A DNA stretch of 64,000 nt from an uncultured Acidobacteriota bacterium (GCA_902826685.1 CADEFT010000015.1:62001-126000); one strand, 5' to 3'. Shown: positions 25,645-35,085, counted from the first letter of the stretch. Numbers and translations: made by a program. The notes: a model not told the origin generated them from the letters alone.

Positions 25645-25962
25645 ATGCCTCTCTATGAATATCGTTGCGGTAAGTGTGAACGCGTGTTTGAAGTGATTCA
25701 GAAGTTTTCCGACTCACCGCTCACCGTACACGACGATTGCGGAGGCCAGTTGGAGCGGTTGATCTCCCCACCGGCGTTTCAATTCAAAGGATCCGGCTGG
25801 TACATCACCGATTACGCCAGAAGCGGCGGCGGCTCGAAACAGAACGGCGGCGCGAAAGCGGGCGAATCCGGCGATTCTAAAACCGACAGCAAGCCAGCCG
25901 AGAGCAAGTCTTCGTCCACTGAGTCCACTTCTTCGAAGACCGACGCTCCCGCCAAGACTTGA
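25645..25962 (+). CDS. FmdB-family zinc-ribbon protein
   Basis: The 105-residue protein begins MPLYEYRCGKCERVFEVIQKFSD, the FmdB-like regulatory-domain signature with the first Cys-x2-Cys knuckle. The second knuckle reads HDDCGG, where relatives usually have Cys-Pro-x-Cys-Gly-Gly, so one zinc ligand may be His. The C-terminal 45 residues are Ser/Lys/Thr-rich and probably disordered. These proteins often accompany housekeeping genes, and regulatory roles are suspected but unproven. It lies 8 bp after the S41-like gene and 3 bp before the next gene. Confidence 0.85.
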   Translation: MPLYEYRCGKCERVFEVIQKFSDSPLTVHDDCGGQLERLISPPAFQFKGSGWYITDYARSGGGSKQNGGAKAGESGDSKTDSKPAESKSSSTESTSSKTDAPAKT

Positions 25963-25965
25963 ACG

Positions 25966-26601
25966 ATGCGACTTCTCGCGCTGCTGGCCGCCTCCGCCGC
26001 TTGCGCCGCCACGGTGCCGGGTGAGTTCCGGCTGTCGCGCGAAGGCGAAGCCTGGCGCGTCGAATTGACGCGGACCGATACCCTCATCGACAACCGGCGC
26101 GTTCTGCATGCTCCTCTGGACCTGGGCGCGGAAGGCTCCGCGTTGCGCTTTCGTCTGAGCCGCGCGGCGGGTGTGTTCGACTTCGCCGGTACGGTGACCG
26201 CCAGTGGCGCGGAAGGGCGGTTCGTCTTCGAACCCGACGCCGCATTCGCGATGCGTCTCAAAGAGGCGGGTGTGCGCAATTGGTGGGAGCCCGGTGTTGC
26301 TTTTGAGGCGGCCGCCGGCGGCCGGATTCCTCTGTCCGGCCCGGCATTTCATCCGCTCCCGCAGGCGCCGCTACCCGATGAAAGAACCCGCGCTCTACGC
26401 GTGCACGGAGTGACGCCCGAATATGAGCGCCTGCTGCGGCAGGGCGGCTACGATACCTTCTCTTCAAGCGCGCTGATCGAATTGCGGTCGCGCGGCGTGC
26501 GGCCGGTGGATTTGCAGGAGCTGCGAATGCGCGGCCATCGCAATCTTTCCGTGAATGAGATCGTGCGCCTGAAGAACGACGGGTTCGCCGTGCGGCCGTG
26601 A
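25966..26601 (+). CDS. Exported hypothetical protein with C-terminal short helical repeats
   Basis: A signal peptide is clear (MRLLALLAASAACAATV). The N-terminal part (about 20-125) is a beta-rich segment. The C-terminal 80 residues are built of three short helical units of the type HGVTPEYERLLRQGGY / LIELRSRGVRPVDLQELRMRGH / NEIVRLKNDGF, resembling the repeats found at the end of some BlaR1/M56-type proteins. No catalytic residues were recognised. The downstream phosphopantetheinyl transferase gene starts with a GTG overlapping its stop, suggesting co-translation, but a functional link is not evident. Confidence 0.7.
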   Translation: MRLLALLAASAACAATVPGEFRLSREGEAWRVELTRTDTLIDNRRVLHAPLDLGAEGSALRFRLSRAAGVFDFAGTVTASGAEGRFVFEPDAAFAMRLKEAGVRNWWEPGVAFEAAAGGRIPLSGPAFHPLPQAPLPDERTRALRVHGVTPEYERLLRQGGYDTFSSSALIELRSRGVRPVDLQELRMRGHRNLSVNEIVRLKNDGFAVRP

Positions 26602-27308
26602 CACCATCCGCTCTGCCGGTGGGCGAGGCGCACATCTGGCTGGCCACCTCCGATCATGCGCCCGCCCCCGCGCTGCTCGATCTGCTCTCGGACGAGGAAC
26701 GCCGCCGCCACGCTCGCTTCGCGTTTGAAGCGCTGCGCCACCAGTTTCTCATCAGCCACGCGCTGGTGCGCCACACTCTTTCCCGCTACGCCGGCGCCGA
26801 TCCGGCGGCCTGGCAATTCGAGACGAATGAATACGGCTGCCCTTTCGTTTCCGCTCCCGCCGAACACACCTGGCTGCGATTCAATCTGTCGCATGCCAAG
26901 GGGCTTTCGGCGGTGATCGTGGCGCGCGGGACCGACGTGGGCGTGGATGTTGAGCATATGGAACGCTCAGCCGATCTCGACTCGCTCGCCAGGCGGTTCT
27001 TTGCGCCGGGCGAAGCGGCCCGCGTGCGAACGGCCCGCGACTTCTTCACCTTCTGGACTCTCAAGGAGTCTTACATCAAGGCCAGGGGCATGGGCCTTTC
27101 GCTGCCCCTTGACGGCTTTGCGTTTGAGTGGGGCGAAGGCGCGGCCACGACGATCCGCTTTACGGAAAAGATCGACGACGACCCCGCGCAGTGGCGGTTC
27201 CTCACGCTGCCCTCCGGACCTGCGCACATGCTGGCGGCGGCCGTCCGTTCCCTGGCTCCCGTTACCGTCAAAATTTTCCCGTCCGGCGATTGCCATCCGC
27301 TGAAGTAG
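26598..27308 (+). CDS. 4'-phosphopantetheinyl transferase (Sfp type)
   Basis: The 236-residue protein has the Sfp-type core: LRFNLSHAKGLSAVIVARGTDVGVDVEHMERSADLDSLARRFFAPGEAA and FFTFWTLKESYIKARGMGLSLPLDGFAFEW. The acidic pair GVDVE and the WTLKESYIK lysine needed for Mg2+-CoA binding are present. It should transfer phosphopantetheine from CoA to carrier proteins of fatty-acid, polyketide or non-ribosomal peptide synthesis. The GTG start overlaps the preceding stop. No synthase or carrier-protein gene lies nearby, so the partner is elsewhere. Confidence 0.92.
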   Translation: MTPSALPVGEAHIWLATSDHAPAPALLDLLSDEERRRHARFAFEALRHQFLISHALVRHTLSRYAGADPAAWQFETNEYGCPFVSAPAEHTWLRFNLSHAKGLSAVIVARGTDVGVDVEHMERSADLDSLARRFFAPGEAARVRTARDFFTFWTLKESYIKARGMGLSLPLDGFAFEWGEGAATTIRFTEKIDDDPAQWRFLTLPSGPAHMLAAAVRSLAPVTVKIFPSGDCHPLK

Positions 27309-27318
27309 AATTTCAGAC

Positions 27319-28506
27319 ATGGCAAAGACAAGCCGGCGGCAGGCACTGCGGTTAGGCGCGGCGCTCGGAAGTGGAGCGCTTGCGCAGGGCGAGGAAGCGC
27401 GTCTGTTGGGTACGCCTCTCGGTCCCTATGGGGAGCGTTCGCGCCATGTGACGTCGGTGCGCACCATGCGGCAGACCAGGACGCCCGAAGCGGGTTCGAG
27501 CGCCACGCCGCTCGCTGAAACCTACGGCATCATCACTCCGTCGGCACTGCACTATGAGCGCCACCATGCGGGCATTCCGGATATCGACCCGGCCACGCAC
27601 ACCCTCACCATTCACGGTTTGGTCGAAAGGCCGCTGGTGCTGACGATGGCCGAGCTTCGACGCCTGCCCTCGGTCTCGCGCATTCATTTCCTCGAATGCG
27701 GCGGCAATAGCGGCGGCGAATGGGGCGCCAAGACGGGGCCGGACGTTCAGCGCTCCTATGGACTCGCCAGTTGCAGCGAATGGACCGGCGTGCCGTTGCG
27801 GCTGCTGCTTGAAGAAGTGGGGTTGAAGCCCAAGGCCTCCTGGCTGATCGCCGAAGGCGCCGACGCCTGCCGCATGCAGCGCAGCGTGCCGATCGTGGCG
27901 GCGCTAGACGACGCGATGCTCGCCTACGGGCAGAACGGGGAGCCGCTGCGTCCGGCACAGGGCTTTCCACTGCGGCTGCTGACGCCGGGCTGGGAGGGGA
28001 ACGTGCAGGTGAAGTGGCTGCGCCGTCTGCATGTCACCGATCAACCCTACATGACGCGCGATGAGACGTCGAAATACAGCGACCTGATGCCCGATGGCAA
28101 GGCACGGCTTTTCTCGCTGCCCCAGGAAGCGAAGTCGGTGATCACGTTTCCTTCCGGCGGGCACACGCTCGACAGGCCGGCGCTACTCGAGCTGACGGGA
28201 CTCGCCTGGTCGGGCCGCGGCCGCATCGAGCGGGTGGAGATCACTTTCGATGGCGGCGCCACGTGGCGCGACGCCAGGCTCGACGAACCGCGCTTCCGGT
28301 TGGCGTTCACGCGGTTCCGGCTACCCTATCGCTGGGATGCCAAGCCGGCGGCGATCGCTTCCCGCGCCACCGATGAGACGGGGTATGTGCAGCCCACGCG
28401 GGAACAATTGATCGCGGCGCGCGGCGCCAACTCCGGCTACCACTTCAACGGCATCAAGTTCTGGCGCATTGCGGCCGGCGGGCAGGTGACCAATGCGGAC
28501 GCTTAG
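27319..28506 (+). CDS. soxC: SoxC-like sulfite/sulfane dehydrogenase molybdopterin subunit (copy 1)
   Basis: The 395-residue protein has a Tat-type leader (AKTSRRQALRLGAALGSGALA), as expected of an exported molybdenum enzyme, and a sulfite-oxidase-fold core. The molybdenum-ligand Cys127 lies in HFLECGGNSGGEWG. Conserved blocks include ITPSALHYERHHAGIPDIDP, CSEWTGVPL, GWEGNVQVKWLRRL and TDETGYVQPTREQL, the last typical of SoxC. The soxD-like gene starts inside its last 14 bp. Periplasmic sulfite or sulfane oxidation is expected. SoxXAYZB genes are not in the window, so the full thiosulfate pathway cannot be assumed. Confidence 0.9.
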   Translation: MAKTSRRQALRLGAALGSGALAQGEEARLLGTPLGPYGERSRHVTSVRTMRQTRTPEAGSSATPLAETYGIITPSALHYERHHAGIPDIDPATHTLTIHGLVERPLVLTMAELRRLPSVSRIHFLECGGNSGGEWGAKTGPDVQRSYGLASCSEWTGVPLRLLLEEVGLKPKASWLIAEGADACRMQRSVPIVAALDDAMLAYGQNGEPLRPAQGFPLRLLTPGWEGNVQVKWLRRLHVTDQPYMTRDETSKYSDLMPDGKARLFSLPQEAKSVITFPSGGHTLDRPALLELTGLAWSGRGRIERVEITFDGGATWRDARLDEPRFRLAFTRFRLPYRWDAKPAAIASRATDETGYVQPTREQLIAARGANSGYHFNGIKFWRIAAGGQVTNADA

Positions 28507-29005
28507 CCTGATTCTTCTCGCAGTGCCATTGATGGCGCAGAAGCACGGGGCCGGCCGCACTCCCACCGATCAGGAAATCCGCGGCCTTGGCGCGACGGTG
28601 GCGCCCGATGGCACCGGACTTCCGGAAGGTTCGGGCACGCCCGCCGAAGGGCGCGCGCTGTTTGCGGCTCGCTGCGCCAAATGCCATGGAGAAAAGGCGA
28701 TGGGAGACGTCGGACCGCGCCTGGTGGGCGGCCAGGGCACTTTGGCCACGGCGCAGCCGGTCAAGACCGTCGGCAGTTTCTGGCCGCATGCCACCAGCCT
28801 TTGGAACTACATCAATCGCGCCATGCCCTTCAACCAGCCGGGCGCGCTGAGTCATTCCGAAGTCTACGCCGCCGTGGCCTACCTGCTCGAAATCAATGGC
28901 ATCATCGGGCCGAAGGACACGATGAACGCGCGGACGTTGCCTAAGGTGCGCATGCCGAATCGCGATGGCTTCGTGCCGGACGCGCGGCCTGACATCAAGC
29001 GCTAA
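28493..29005 (+). CDS. soxD: SoxD-like cytochrome c (copy 1)
   Basis: The 170-residue exported protein has one c-type haem motif CAKCH (Cys61, Cys64, His65), the GTL...KTVGSFWPHATSLWNYINRAMPFNQPG block and the closing TLPKVRMPNRDGFVPDARPD segment that characterise SoxD-type cytochromes. It should accept electrons from the molybdenum subunit encoded by the overlapping upstream gene. Paracoccus SoxD has two haems; this one is short and has a single CxxCH, so it represents only the first haem domain. It ends one base before the convergent phosphoglucomutase gene. Confidence 0.9.
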   Translation: MRTLSLILLAVPLMAQKHGAGRTPTDQEIRGLGATVAPDGTGLPEGSGTPAEGRALFAARCAKCHGEKAMGDVGPRLVGGQGTLATAQPVKTVGSFWPHATSLWNYINRAMPFNQPGALSHSEVYAAVAYLLEINGIIGPKDTMNARTLPKVRMPNRDGFVPDARPDIKR

Positions 29006-30634
29006 TCAGCACACCGCGTCGGTGACGATGCGCTGGGCCTCGGCGACGATCGCATCGAGGTGCGCGGCGTCGCGGAAACTCTCGGCGTAGATCTTGTAAA
29101 TGTTCTCCGTGCCGGAGGGCCGCGCCGCGAACCAGCCGTTGGCGGTGGTCACCTTCAGCCCGCCGATGGCGGCATCGTTGGCGGGCGCGCGAGTGAGACG
29201 CGCGGTGATCGGTTCACCGGCTAGTTCCTTCGCCGCCACATCGTCCGGTCCCAGGCGGCTGAGCTTCTTTTTCTGCTCCGGCGTCGCAGGCGCATCGATG
29301 CGCGTGTAGAGAGGATCTCCAAATTCCGCCGTCAGGTCCCGATAGTACAGGCCGGGATCGCGCCCGGTGCGCGCGGTGATCTCGGCCGCCAGCAGATTCA
29401 ATAACAGTCCGTCCTTGTCGGTGGTCCAGACGGCGCCGCTCTTTTCAAGAAAGCTCGCGCCCGCGCTCTCTTCGCCGCCGAAGCAATAGCTGCCGTCGAA
29501 CAATCCACCAGCGAACCACTTGAATCCCACGGGTACTTCGGCCAGGCGGCGGCCCCGCCGCGCCACCACGCGGTCGATCATGCCGCTTGAGACCAGGGTC
29601 TTGCCCACGGCCGAATCGGCCCGCCACGACGGCCGGTTGCCCAGCAGATAGTCGATGGCCACGGCCAGGTAATGATTCGGATTCAACAGGCCCGAAGACG
29701 GCGTGACGATGCCGTGCCGGTCGGAATCCGGATCGTTGCCGAACGCCACATCGTAGCGATCCTTCAACTTCACCAGACTCGCCATGGCATAGGGACTCGA
29801 ACAATCCATGCGGATCTTCCCGTCGTGGTCGAGCGTCATGAAGGCGAACCGCGCATCGAGCGACGGGTTCACGACATCCATGTTCAGCCCGTAAGCTTCG
29901 GCGATCGGCTTCCAGTAATGCACCGACGCGCCGCCGAGCGGATCGGACCCGAGCCGCAGCTTCGCGCCGCGAATGACGTCCATGTCGATGACGGCGGCCA
30001 AATCGGCGATATAGGGAGCGGCGAAATCGTGGGCATGCGCGCAGGCGGCCTTGCGCGCCGATTCAAAAGCGGTGCGTTTGAAATCGCGGCTCGCCAGCAG
30101 GTCGTTGGCCCGCTTCTCGATCCAGGAGGTGGCGCCGGTATCGGCCGGACCGCCGTTGGGCGGGTTGTACTTGAAGCCGCCGTCGGCCGGGGGATTGTGC
30201 GAAGGGCTGATGACGATGCCGTCGGCCAGCGGGCCGGCTGACCGGTTGTGGCGAAGAATCGCGCGCGAGATGACGGGAGTGGGCGTGACTCCATCGTCCT
30301 GCTGAAAGTAGACCTCCACGCCATTGCCCACCAGAATCTCGAGCGCGGTGCGCTCGGCGGCGAACGAGACGGCGTGTGTGTCCTTGCCGAGGTAGAGCGG
30401 GCCCGCGATTCCGTTCTGACTCCGGTAGTCGCAAATGGCCTGCGTGATGGCCAGGATATGCGATTCGGTGAAGGTGGCGTTGCCAGGGGTGCCGCGATGG
30501 CCGCTGGTGCCGAACGCCACCCGCTGTCCCGGGTCGGCGGGATCCGGCCGCGTGCCGTAGTAGAGGTTTTCTAAAGCCGCCGGGTCGATGAGCAGTTCGC
30601 CGGGCGCGGGAGTGCCTGCCAAGGGGTGAGCCAC
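29006..30634 (-). CDS. pgm: Phosphoglucomutase (alpha-D-glucose phosphate-specific)
   Basis: The 542-residue protein has the length and layout of bacterial Pgm: substrate and metal sites at SPSHNPPADGG (catalytic phosphoserine), a DPDSDRHGIV metal-binding loop, an EESAGASF sugar-binding loop and a C-terminal RPSGTENIYKIYAES phosphate-binding loop. It interconverts glucose-1-phosphate and glucose-6-phosphate. It is a single-gene unit ending 1 bp from the convergent soxD-like gene, and diverges from the histidine kinase gene across 115 bp (30635-30749). Confidence 0.95.
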   Translation of the reverse strand: MAHPLAGTPAPGELLIDPAALENLYYGTRPDPADPGQRVAFGTSGHRGTPGNATFTESHILAITQAICDYRSQNGIAGPLYLGKDTHAVSFAAERTALEILVGNGVEVYFQQDDGVTPTPVISRAILRHNRSAGPLADGIVISPSHNPPADGGFKYNPPNGGPADTGATSWIEKRANDLLASRDFKRTAFESARKAACAHAHDFAAPYIADLAAVIDMDVIRGAKLRLGSDPLGGASVHYWKPIAEAYGLNMDVVNPSLDARFAFMTLDHDGKIRMDCSSPYAMASLVKLKDRYDVAFGNDPDSDRHGIVTPSSGLLNPNHYLAVAIDYLLGNRPSWRADSAVGKTLVSSGMIDRVVARRGRRLAEVPVGFKWFAGGLFDGSYCFGGEESAGASFLEKSGAVWTTDKDGLLLNLLAAEITARTGRDPGLYYRDLTAEFGDPLYTRIDAPATPEQKKKLSRLGPDDVAAKELAGEPITARLTRAPANDAAIGGLKVTTANGWFAARPSGTENIYKIYAESFRDAAHLDAIVAEAQRIVTDAVC

Positions 30635-30749
30635 TTAGCCAGCATAAGACGGAAGCCCCCTGGCCGTCACGGTGAAGCCGCCCTAGCACCTGGCACGCGA
30701 GGGAGAGATCTCTCATACCGGCTCTGGCGGCCGCCGATAAGCGACATAG

Positions 30750-32612
30750 ATGCGCCTGGTCGAGAGTCCGTCGTGTGCGGCCGGTCTTCCTCCGAAGATC
30801 CGGCAGGAACTCGAAGACGAATATTGCCGCGATCAGGCGGCGCGGTTGATGCGCTCGATCCCGGTCTATCTGGCGATGCTGCTCACCATCTGGCTGACCA
30901 CCGGATATCCGCGCGAATACTTCCACCTGCTTGTAGCCATCTCGATTGCGACTGTTTCCGGGTTGGTGTTGCGGGCGGTACTCGCCTCCTACCGGCAGCC
31001 GTTAACCGCATGGTCGCGCGAGGCCTGGTTGTGGGGCGTGGTGGTGGCGATGGCGCTGACCGGGGGCAGCGCCGGCCTGCTGACCGCGCATAGCCTGCTC
31101 TACTACGGCACCGGCGACTGGAGCTGTACGATGAACGTCATCTGGACCACCGGGCTTTCGGCGGCATCCGTCATCGCTTTCACTCCGTCGAGCAAATTGC
31201 TGTTCATCCATTTGATTCTGGTACTGCCGGTCGTGCAATTGGCGGCGCTGCAGCGCAACGACCCGCAAGGCCAGTCGATCCTGGTGTCGAACGCGATGCT
31301 GTTCTGTTACCTTTCGGTCCAGGGCCGCAGTCTTTGCCTGACCTATTGGCAGCAGATGGTGGACCGGGCGCGCGAAGCCGAGCGTCTGGCGGAACTCGAA
31401 ACCGCTCGCCAGGCGGCTGAAGCCGCGCAGCAGGAGGCGGAGAAGGCGCGCGTGGCCGCCGAAAGCGCCAGCCGTGCCAAAAGCCAGTTCGTGGCCAATA
31501 TGAGCCATGAGATCCGCACGCCGATGCACGGCATTCTGGGCATGGCGGAACTCACCCTCGCCACCGAGCTTTCTCCCGAACAGCACGACTATCTGGAAAC
31601 GCTGCGCGGCTCGGCGGTCAACCTGCTCCAGATCCTGAACGACGTGCTCGATCTGTCGAAGGTCGAAGCCGGCAAGATGGAACTCGACAGCCAGCCTTTC
31701 TCTCCGGCGCAGGTTCTCGACGAGGCGGTGCGCACGCTGGCGGCGCGGGCGGAACTGAAGGGCATTCGCCTCACAAGCCAAGCCTCCGACGCGCCTCAGG
31801 TGTTGGGCGACGCCGTTCGTCTCCGCCAGGTGCTGCTCAATCTGACCGGCAACGCCGTGAAGTTTACCGAACAGGGCGCCGTGACGGCATCGCTCCGGCA
31901 CCGGCATCTCGAGGGCGGCAAGGTGGCGCTGCAGTTCGCCGTGACCGACACCGGGCCGGGCATTCCGGAAGAGAAACACAAGCTGATCTTTGAGACTTTC
32001 GCCCAGGCCGACAATTCCGTCACCAGGCAGCACGGAGGCACCGGGCTCGGCCTTGCCATCTCCGCCCAGTTGGTGGAGCTGATGGGTGGGCGGATTGAAG
32101 TGGAAAGCCGGGCCGGTGCAGGCAGCCGCTTCTCGTTCAACATTGCGGCGCCCCTGGCGCGCGAAGCCGCGGTGGAGCCGGAAGAAAGCGGCGTACACCG
32201 AAGTTCGGCGCTGCGCATCCTGGTGGCCGAAGACAATCCGGTCAATCAAAAGGTAGCGCTCGCGCTGCTGACTCGCTTCGGCCATACCGCCGTAATCGCC
32301 GGCGACGGTATGGCTGCCGTCGAATGCTACCGGCGCGGCCATTTCGATCTGATCCTGATGGACAACCACATGCCTGTGCTTGACGGCATCGGCGCCACGC
32401 GCGAGATCCGCCGCATCGAAGCAGCAAAGGGACGCCCCCGGACACCGATCATCGCACTGACCGCCAACGCGCTCGCCGGCGACCGCGAACGGTTCCTCGA
32501 CGCCGGCATGGACGATTATCTGGCCAAGCCGTTCCAGGCTTCCGAACTGGCCGCGCTGGTCCGGCGTTACGCCAGTCTCGAAGGCGAACCGGCTTCCGTT
32601 GTGCTTTCCTGA
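30750..32612 (+). CDS. Hybrid sensor histidine kinase with receiver domain
   Basis: The 620-residue membrane protein has about five transmembrane segments in residues 30-210, then a coiled-coil linker (AERLAELETARQAAEAAQQEAEKA), a HisKA domain with His253 in NMSHEIRTPMHG, a HATPase domain (NAVKFTEQGA, DTGPGIPEEK, GTGLGLAIS) and a C-terminal receiver domain with phospho-acceptor Asp538 in LILMDNHMP. No PAS or other named sensor domain is visible, so the signal would be sensed by the membrane region. The receiver could pass phosphate to a histidine phosphotransfer protein elsewhere. No partner regulator lies next to it. The 115-bp upstream gap holds no clear promoter match. Confidence 0.93.
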   Translation: MRLVESPSCAAGLPPKIRQELEDEYCRDQAARLMRSIPVYLAMLLTIWLTTGYPREYFHLLVAISIATVSGLVLRAVLASYRQPLTAWSREAWLWGVVVAMALTGGSAGLLTAHSLLYYGTGDWSCTMNVIWTTGLSAASVIAFTPSSKLLFIHLILVLPVVQLAALQRNDPQGQSILVSNAMLFCYLSVQGRSLCLTYWQQMVDRAREAERLAELETARQAAEAAQQEAEKARVAAESASRAKSQFVANMSHEIRTPMHGILGMAELTLATELSPEQHDYLETLRGSAVNLLQILNDVLDLSKVEAGKMELDSQPFSPAQVLDEAVRTLAARAELKGIRLTSQASDAPQVLGDAVRLRQVLLNLTGNAVKFTEQGAVTASLRHRHLEGGKVALQFAVTDTGPGIPEEKHKLIFETFAQADNSVTRQHGGTGLGLAISAQLVELMGGRIEVESRAGAGSRFSFNIAAPLAREAAVEPEESGVHRSSALRILVAEDNPVNQKVALALLTRFGHTAVIAGDGMAAVECYRRGHFDLILMDNHMPVLDGIGATREIRRIEAAKGRPRTPIIALTANALAGDRERFLDAGMDDYLAKPFQASELAALVRRYASLEGEPASVVLS

Positions 32613-32616
32613 GGGG

Positions 32617-33063
32617 ATGAGGTACCTGTGGATTGCACTCCTTGCGCCGCTGGCCGCGGCGGACGATCTGGCCAGGCTTTCGTTCTTTGCCGGCTGCTGG
32701 GAGGCCAAGGCCGGCGGCACTTCGATTCAGGAACAATGGACCAGGCCGGAAGGCGGCACCATGCTGGGGCTCGGCCGCACCATTAAGGATGGAAAGACTG
32801 TCTTCTCCGAATTTCTCCGGATCGAGGAGCGGAAGGGCCGCCTCGTCTATATCGCTCACGTGGGAACCCAGGACGCGACGCCGTTTCCCCTCAAGAGCCT
32901 GACCGAAAACGAAGTGGTGTTTGAAAATCCATCCCACGACTATCCGCAGCGCATTCTATACCGCAAGGACGGCGCCTCGCTGTTTGCGCGAATCGAAGGC
33001 TCGGTGAAAGGCAAGCCGCGCCACGAGGACTATCCGTATACGCGCGTGCGCTGCGAGCCTTAA
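32617..33063 (+). CDS. DUF6265 family exported protein
   Basis: The ATG at 32617 is chosen because GAGGGG lies just before it and it opens a signal peptide (RYLWIALLAPLAAA). The 148-residue protein carries the family blocks SFFAGCWEAKAGGTSIQEQWTRPEGGTMLG, SEFLRIEERKGRLVYIAH, FENPSHDYPQRILYR and a final GKPRHEDYPYTRV. This is a lipocalin-like beta-rich fold of unknown function. It follows the hybrid kinase after 4 bp and could be co-transcribed. Its stop overlaps that of the convergent serS gene by 4 bp. Confidence 0.8.
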   Translation: MRYLWIALLAPLAAADDLARLSFFAGCWEAKAGGTSIQEQWTRPEGGTMLGLGRTIKDGKTVFSEFLRIEERKGRLVYIAHVGTQDATPFPLKSLTENEVVFENPSHDYPQRILYRKDGASLFARIEGSVKGKPRHEDYPYTRVRCEP

Positions 33064-34343
33064 GTCAGCTTCGCTTGCGGCGTGATCCGTTCGGCGTTTA
33101 AATACGGCCGCAAGGCTTCGGGCACGACGACGCTGCCATCGGCCTGCTGGAAGTTTTCGACGATCGCCACCCAGGTGCGGCCCACGGCCAGGCCGCTGCC
33201 GTTGAGCGTGTGCGCAAACTCCGGCTTGCCCTTGGCGCTCTTGGCGCGGATGCCCGCGCGGCGCGCCTGGAACGCTTCGAAATTCGAGCAGGAGGAAATC
33301 TCGCGATACGCGTTCTGCCCGGGCAGCCATGCTTCGAGGTCGTAGGTCTTGGCCGAGGAGAACCCGGTGTCGCCGGTGCACAGCAGCACGCGGCGGAAGG
33401 CGATGCCCAGCCGTCTCAGGATGTCTTCGGCGTCGGAAGTCAGCTTCTCAAGTTCGGCGTGGCTCTGATCGGGGAGCGTGAACTTCACCAACTCCACCTT
33501 CTGAAACTGATGCTGGCGGATGATGCCGCGCACGTCCTTGCCATACGCACCGGCTTCGCTGCGGAAGCAGGGCGTATAGGCGCAGAGGCTGATGGGCAGC
33601 TTATCGGCGTCCAGAGTCTCATCGCGATAAAGATTGGTTACCGGCACCTCGGCCGTGGGCGCGAGCCAGAAGTCGCTGTTTTCGCACTTGAACAGATCGG
33701 CGGCGAACTTGGGCAATTGGCCGGTGCCGTAAAGGCTGGCCGAATTGACCAGGAACGGCGGCAGAACTTCGGTGTAGCCGTGCTCGCGCGTGTGAACGTC
33801 GAGCATGAAGTTGATGAGAGCCCGCTCCAGCCGCGCCCCCAGGCCCCAATAGACGGCAAACCGCGCGCCGGTTACCTTGGCCGCGCGTTCGAAGTCGAGA
33901 ATGCCCAGCTCCGGCCCCAGATCCCAATGCGCCTTCGGTTCGAAAGAAAATTGCGGCGGCTCGCCGATCCGATGAACTTCCACGTTGTCTTCGGCGCCGC
34001 CGCCCACCGGAACCGATTCGTGCGGCACGTTCGGGATGCCCTTCATGAGCGCCTGGAACTCTTCGTCCACCGCCTTCACCTGCTCGTCGAGAGCCGCGAT
34101 CCGTTCGCCGATGCCGCGTACCTTCGCCTGCTGTTGTCCGGTGTCCCCGCCCGCTTTCTTCAGCTTGGCGATCTCCTGGCTTTCGGAGTTCCGCTGTGCC
34201 CGCAAAGTCTCGGTTTCGGTGAGCGCGGCGCGACGGCGCGCATCGAGCTCACGGAATCCGGCGGTATCGAGCGTCATCCCGCGCGTGGCCAGACGGGCGG
34301 CGATCGCGTCAAGATTCGAGCGGAAGAAATTCAAATCGTGCAT
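33060..34343 (-). CDS. serS: Seryl-tRNA synthetase
   Basis: The 427-residue protein has the normal SerRS length. The N-terminal two-helix coiled-coil arm (about residues 30-100, with QQQAKVRGIGERIAALDEQVKAVDEEFQ) is followed by the class II catalytic core: PPFLVNSASLYGTGQLPKF, TAEVPVTNLYRDETL, FRSEAGAYGKDVRGIIRQHQFQKVELV and the C-terminal LAVGRTWVAIVENFQQADGSVVVPEALRPYL. It charges tRNA-Ser and tRNA-Sec with serine, so it would also be the first enzyme of selenocysteine synthesis. The rnc gene lies upstream after 13 bp on the same strand. Confidence 0.96.
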   Translation of the reverse strand: MHDLNFFRSNLDAIAARLATRGMTLDTAGFRELDARRRAALTETETLRAQRNSESQEIAKLKKAGGDTGQQQAKVRGIGERIAALDEQVKAVDEEFQALMKGIPNVPHESVPVGGGAEDNVEVHRIGEPPQFSFEPKAHWDLGPELGILDFERAAKVTGARFAVYWGLGARLERALINFMLDVHTREHGYTEVLPPFLVNSASLYGTGQLPKFAADLFKCENSDFWLAPTAEVPVTNLYRDETLDADKLPISLCAYTPCFRSEAGAYGKDVRGIIRQHQFQKVELVKFTLPDQSHAELEKLTSDAEDILRRLGIAFRRVLLCTGDTGFSSAKTYDLEAWLPGQNAYREISSCSNFEAFQARRAGIRAKSAKGKPEFAHTLNGSGLAVGRTWVAIVENFQQADGSVVVPEALRPYLNAERITPQAKLT

Positions 34344-34356
34344 TTGGACCTTAATT

Positions 34357-35085
34357 TTAGCGGGAGCTTTCGGTTTCCATGTGATCGAGCTCGGCGAGCA
34401 CCAGTTGCGCCGCCTTCTGCCCGGCGGCTTTCTTGGACAATCCCTCGGCGCGGCAGGCGACGTCGCGGCCCACGCGCACCTCGACGGTGAAGGTCTTGGA
34501 ATGCTCGGGGCCCGCTTCCTTGACGATCGAATAGCGCGGCTGCGGCAGGTTCAATCGTTGGGTTCGTTCCTGCAGCGCGCTCTTGAAATCGTTGACGTTG
34601 GCGTCTCCGTCGGAACCCGCGGCGACGAATTCGGAAATGATGTGGCGGTGGATGAAATCGCGGGCCACGTCGACGCCGCCGTCGAGATACAGGGCCGCGA
34701 TCAGCGCTTCCAGGGCGTTGGCGAGCAGGGCGCGCTTTTCGCGGCCTCCGCTCATTTCCTCTCCCCGGCCGAGCCGCAGAAAGCGCCCCAGATCGAGTGA
34801 ATTCGCCGTCTCGTAAAGCCGCTGCGCGCTCACCAGGTGCGCCTTGCGCTTGGAAAGTCCGCCTTCGGCCATGGCCGGGTAGATGGAGAAAAGCTGCTGG
34901 GAAACGAGGAAGCCAAGCACGGAATCGCCAAGGAATTCCAGTTGCTCGTTATCGCCAAGAACGGCGATATCGGTGGTGGGTTTTTCGTAGCGCGAGGACT
35001 TGTGGGTGAGCGCCCTCTCGGCCAGCGCCTTGTCCCGAAACCGGTAGCCGATGGTAGCTTCCAGCAGTTCGAGGTTGGCGCTCAT
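34357..35085 (-). CDS. rnc: Ribonuclease III
   Basis: The 242-residue protein has the RNase III catalytic motif NEQLEFLGDSVLGFLVS and a second acidic site in ANALEALIAALYLDGG. A C-terminal double-stranded-RNA-binding domain (PRYSIVKEAGPEHSKTFTVEVRVGRDVACRAEGLSKKAAGQKAAQLVL) occupies about residues 165-235. It processes rRNA and structured mRNA. Its start is 21 bp from the stop of the upstream TPR gene on the same strand, and serS follows, a compact order. Confidence 0.95.
   Translation of the reverse strand: MSANLELLEATIGYRFRDKALAERALTHKSSRYEKPTTDIAVLGDNEQLEFLGDSVLGFLVSQQLFSIYPAMAEGGLSKRKAHLVSAQRLYETANSLDLGRFLRLGRGEEMSGGREKRALLANALEALIAALYLDGGVDVARDFIHRHIISEFVAAGSDGDANVNDFKSALQERTQRLNLPQPRYSIVKEAGPEHSKTFTVEVRVGRDVACRAEGLSKKAAGQKAAQLVLAELDHMETESSR

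Noticed and set aside
31002..32720. 572-codon minus-strand ORF
   Set aside because: It is antisense to the hybrid histidine kinase, whose H, N, G and receiver motifs are complete.
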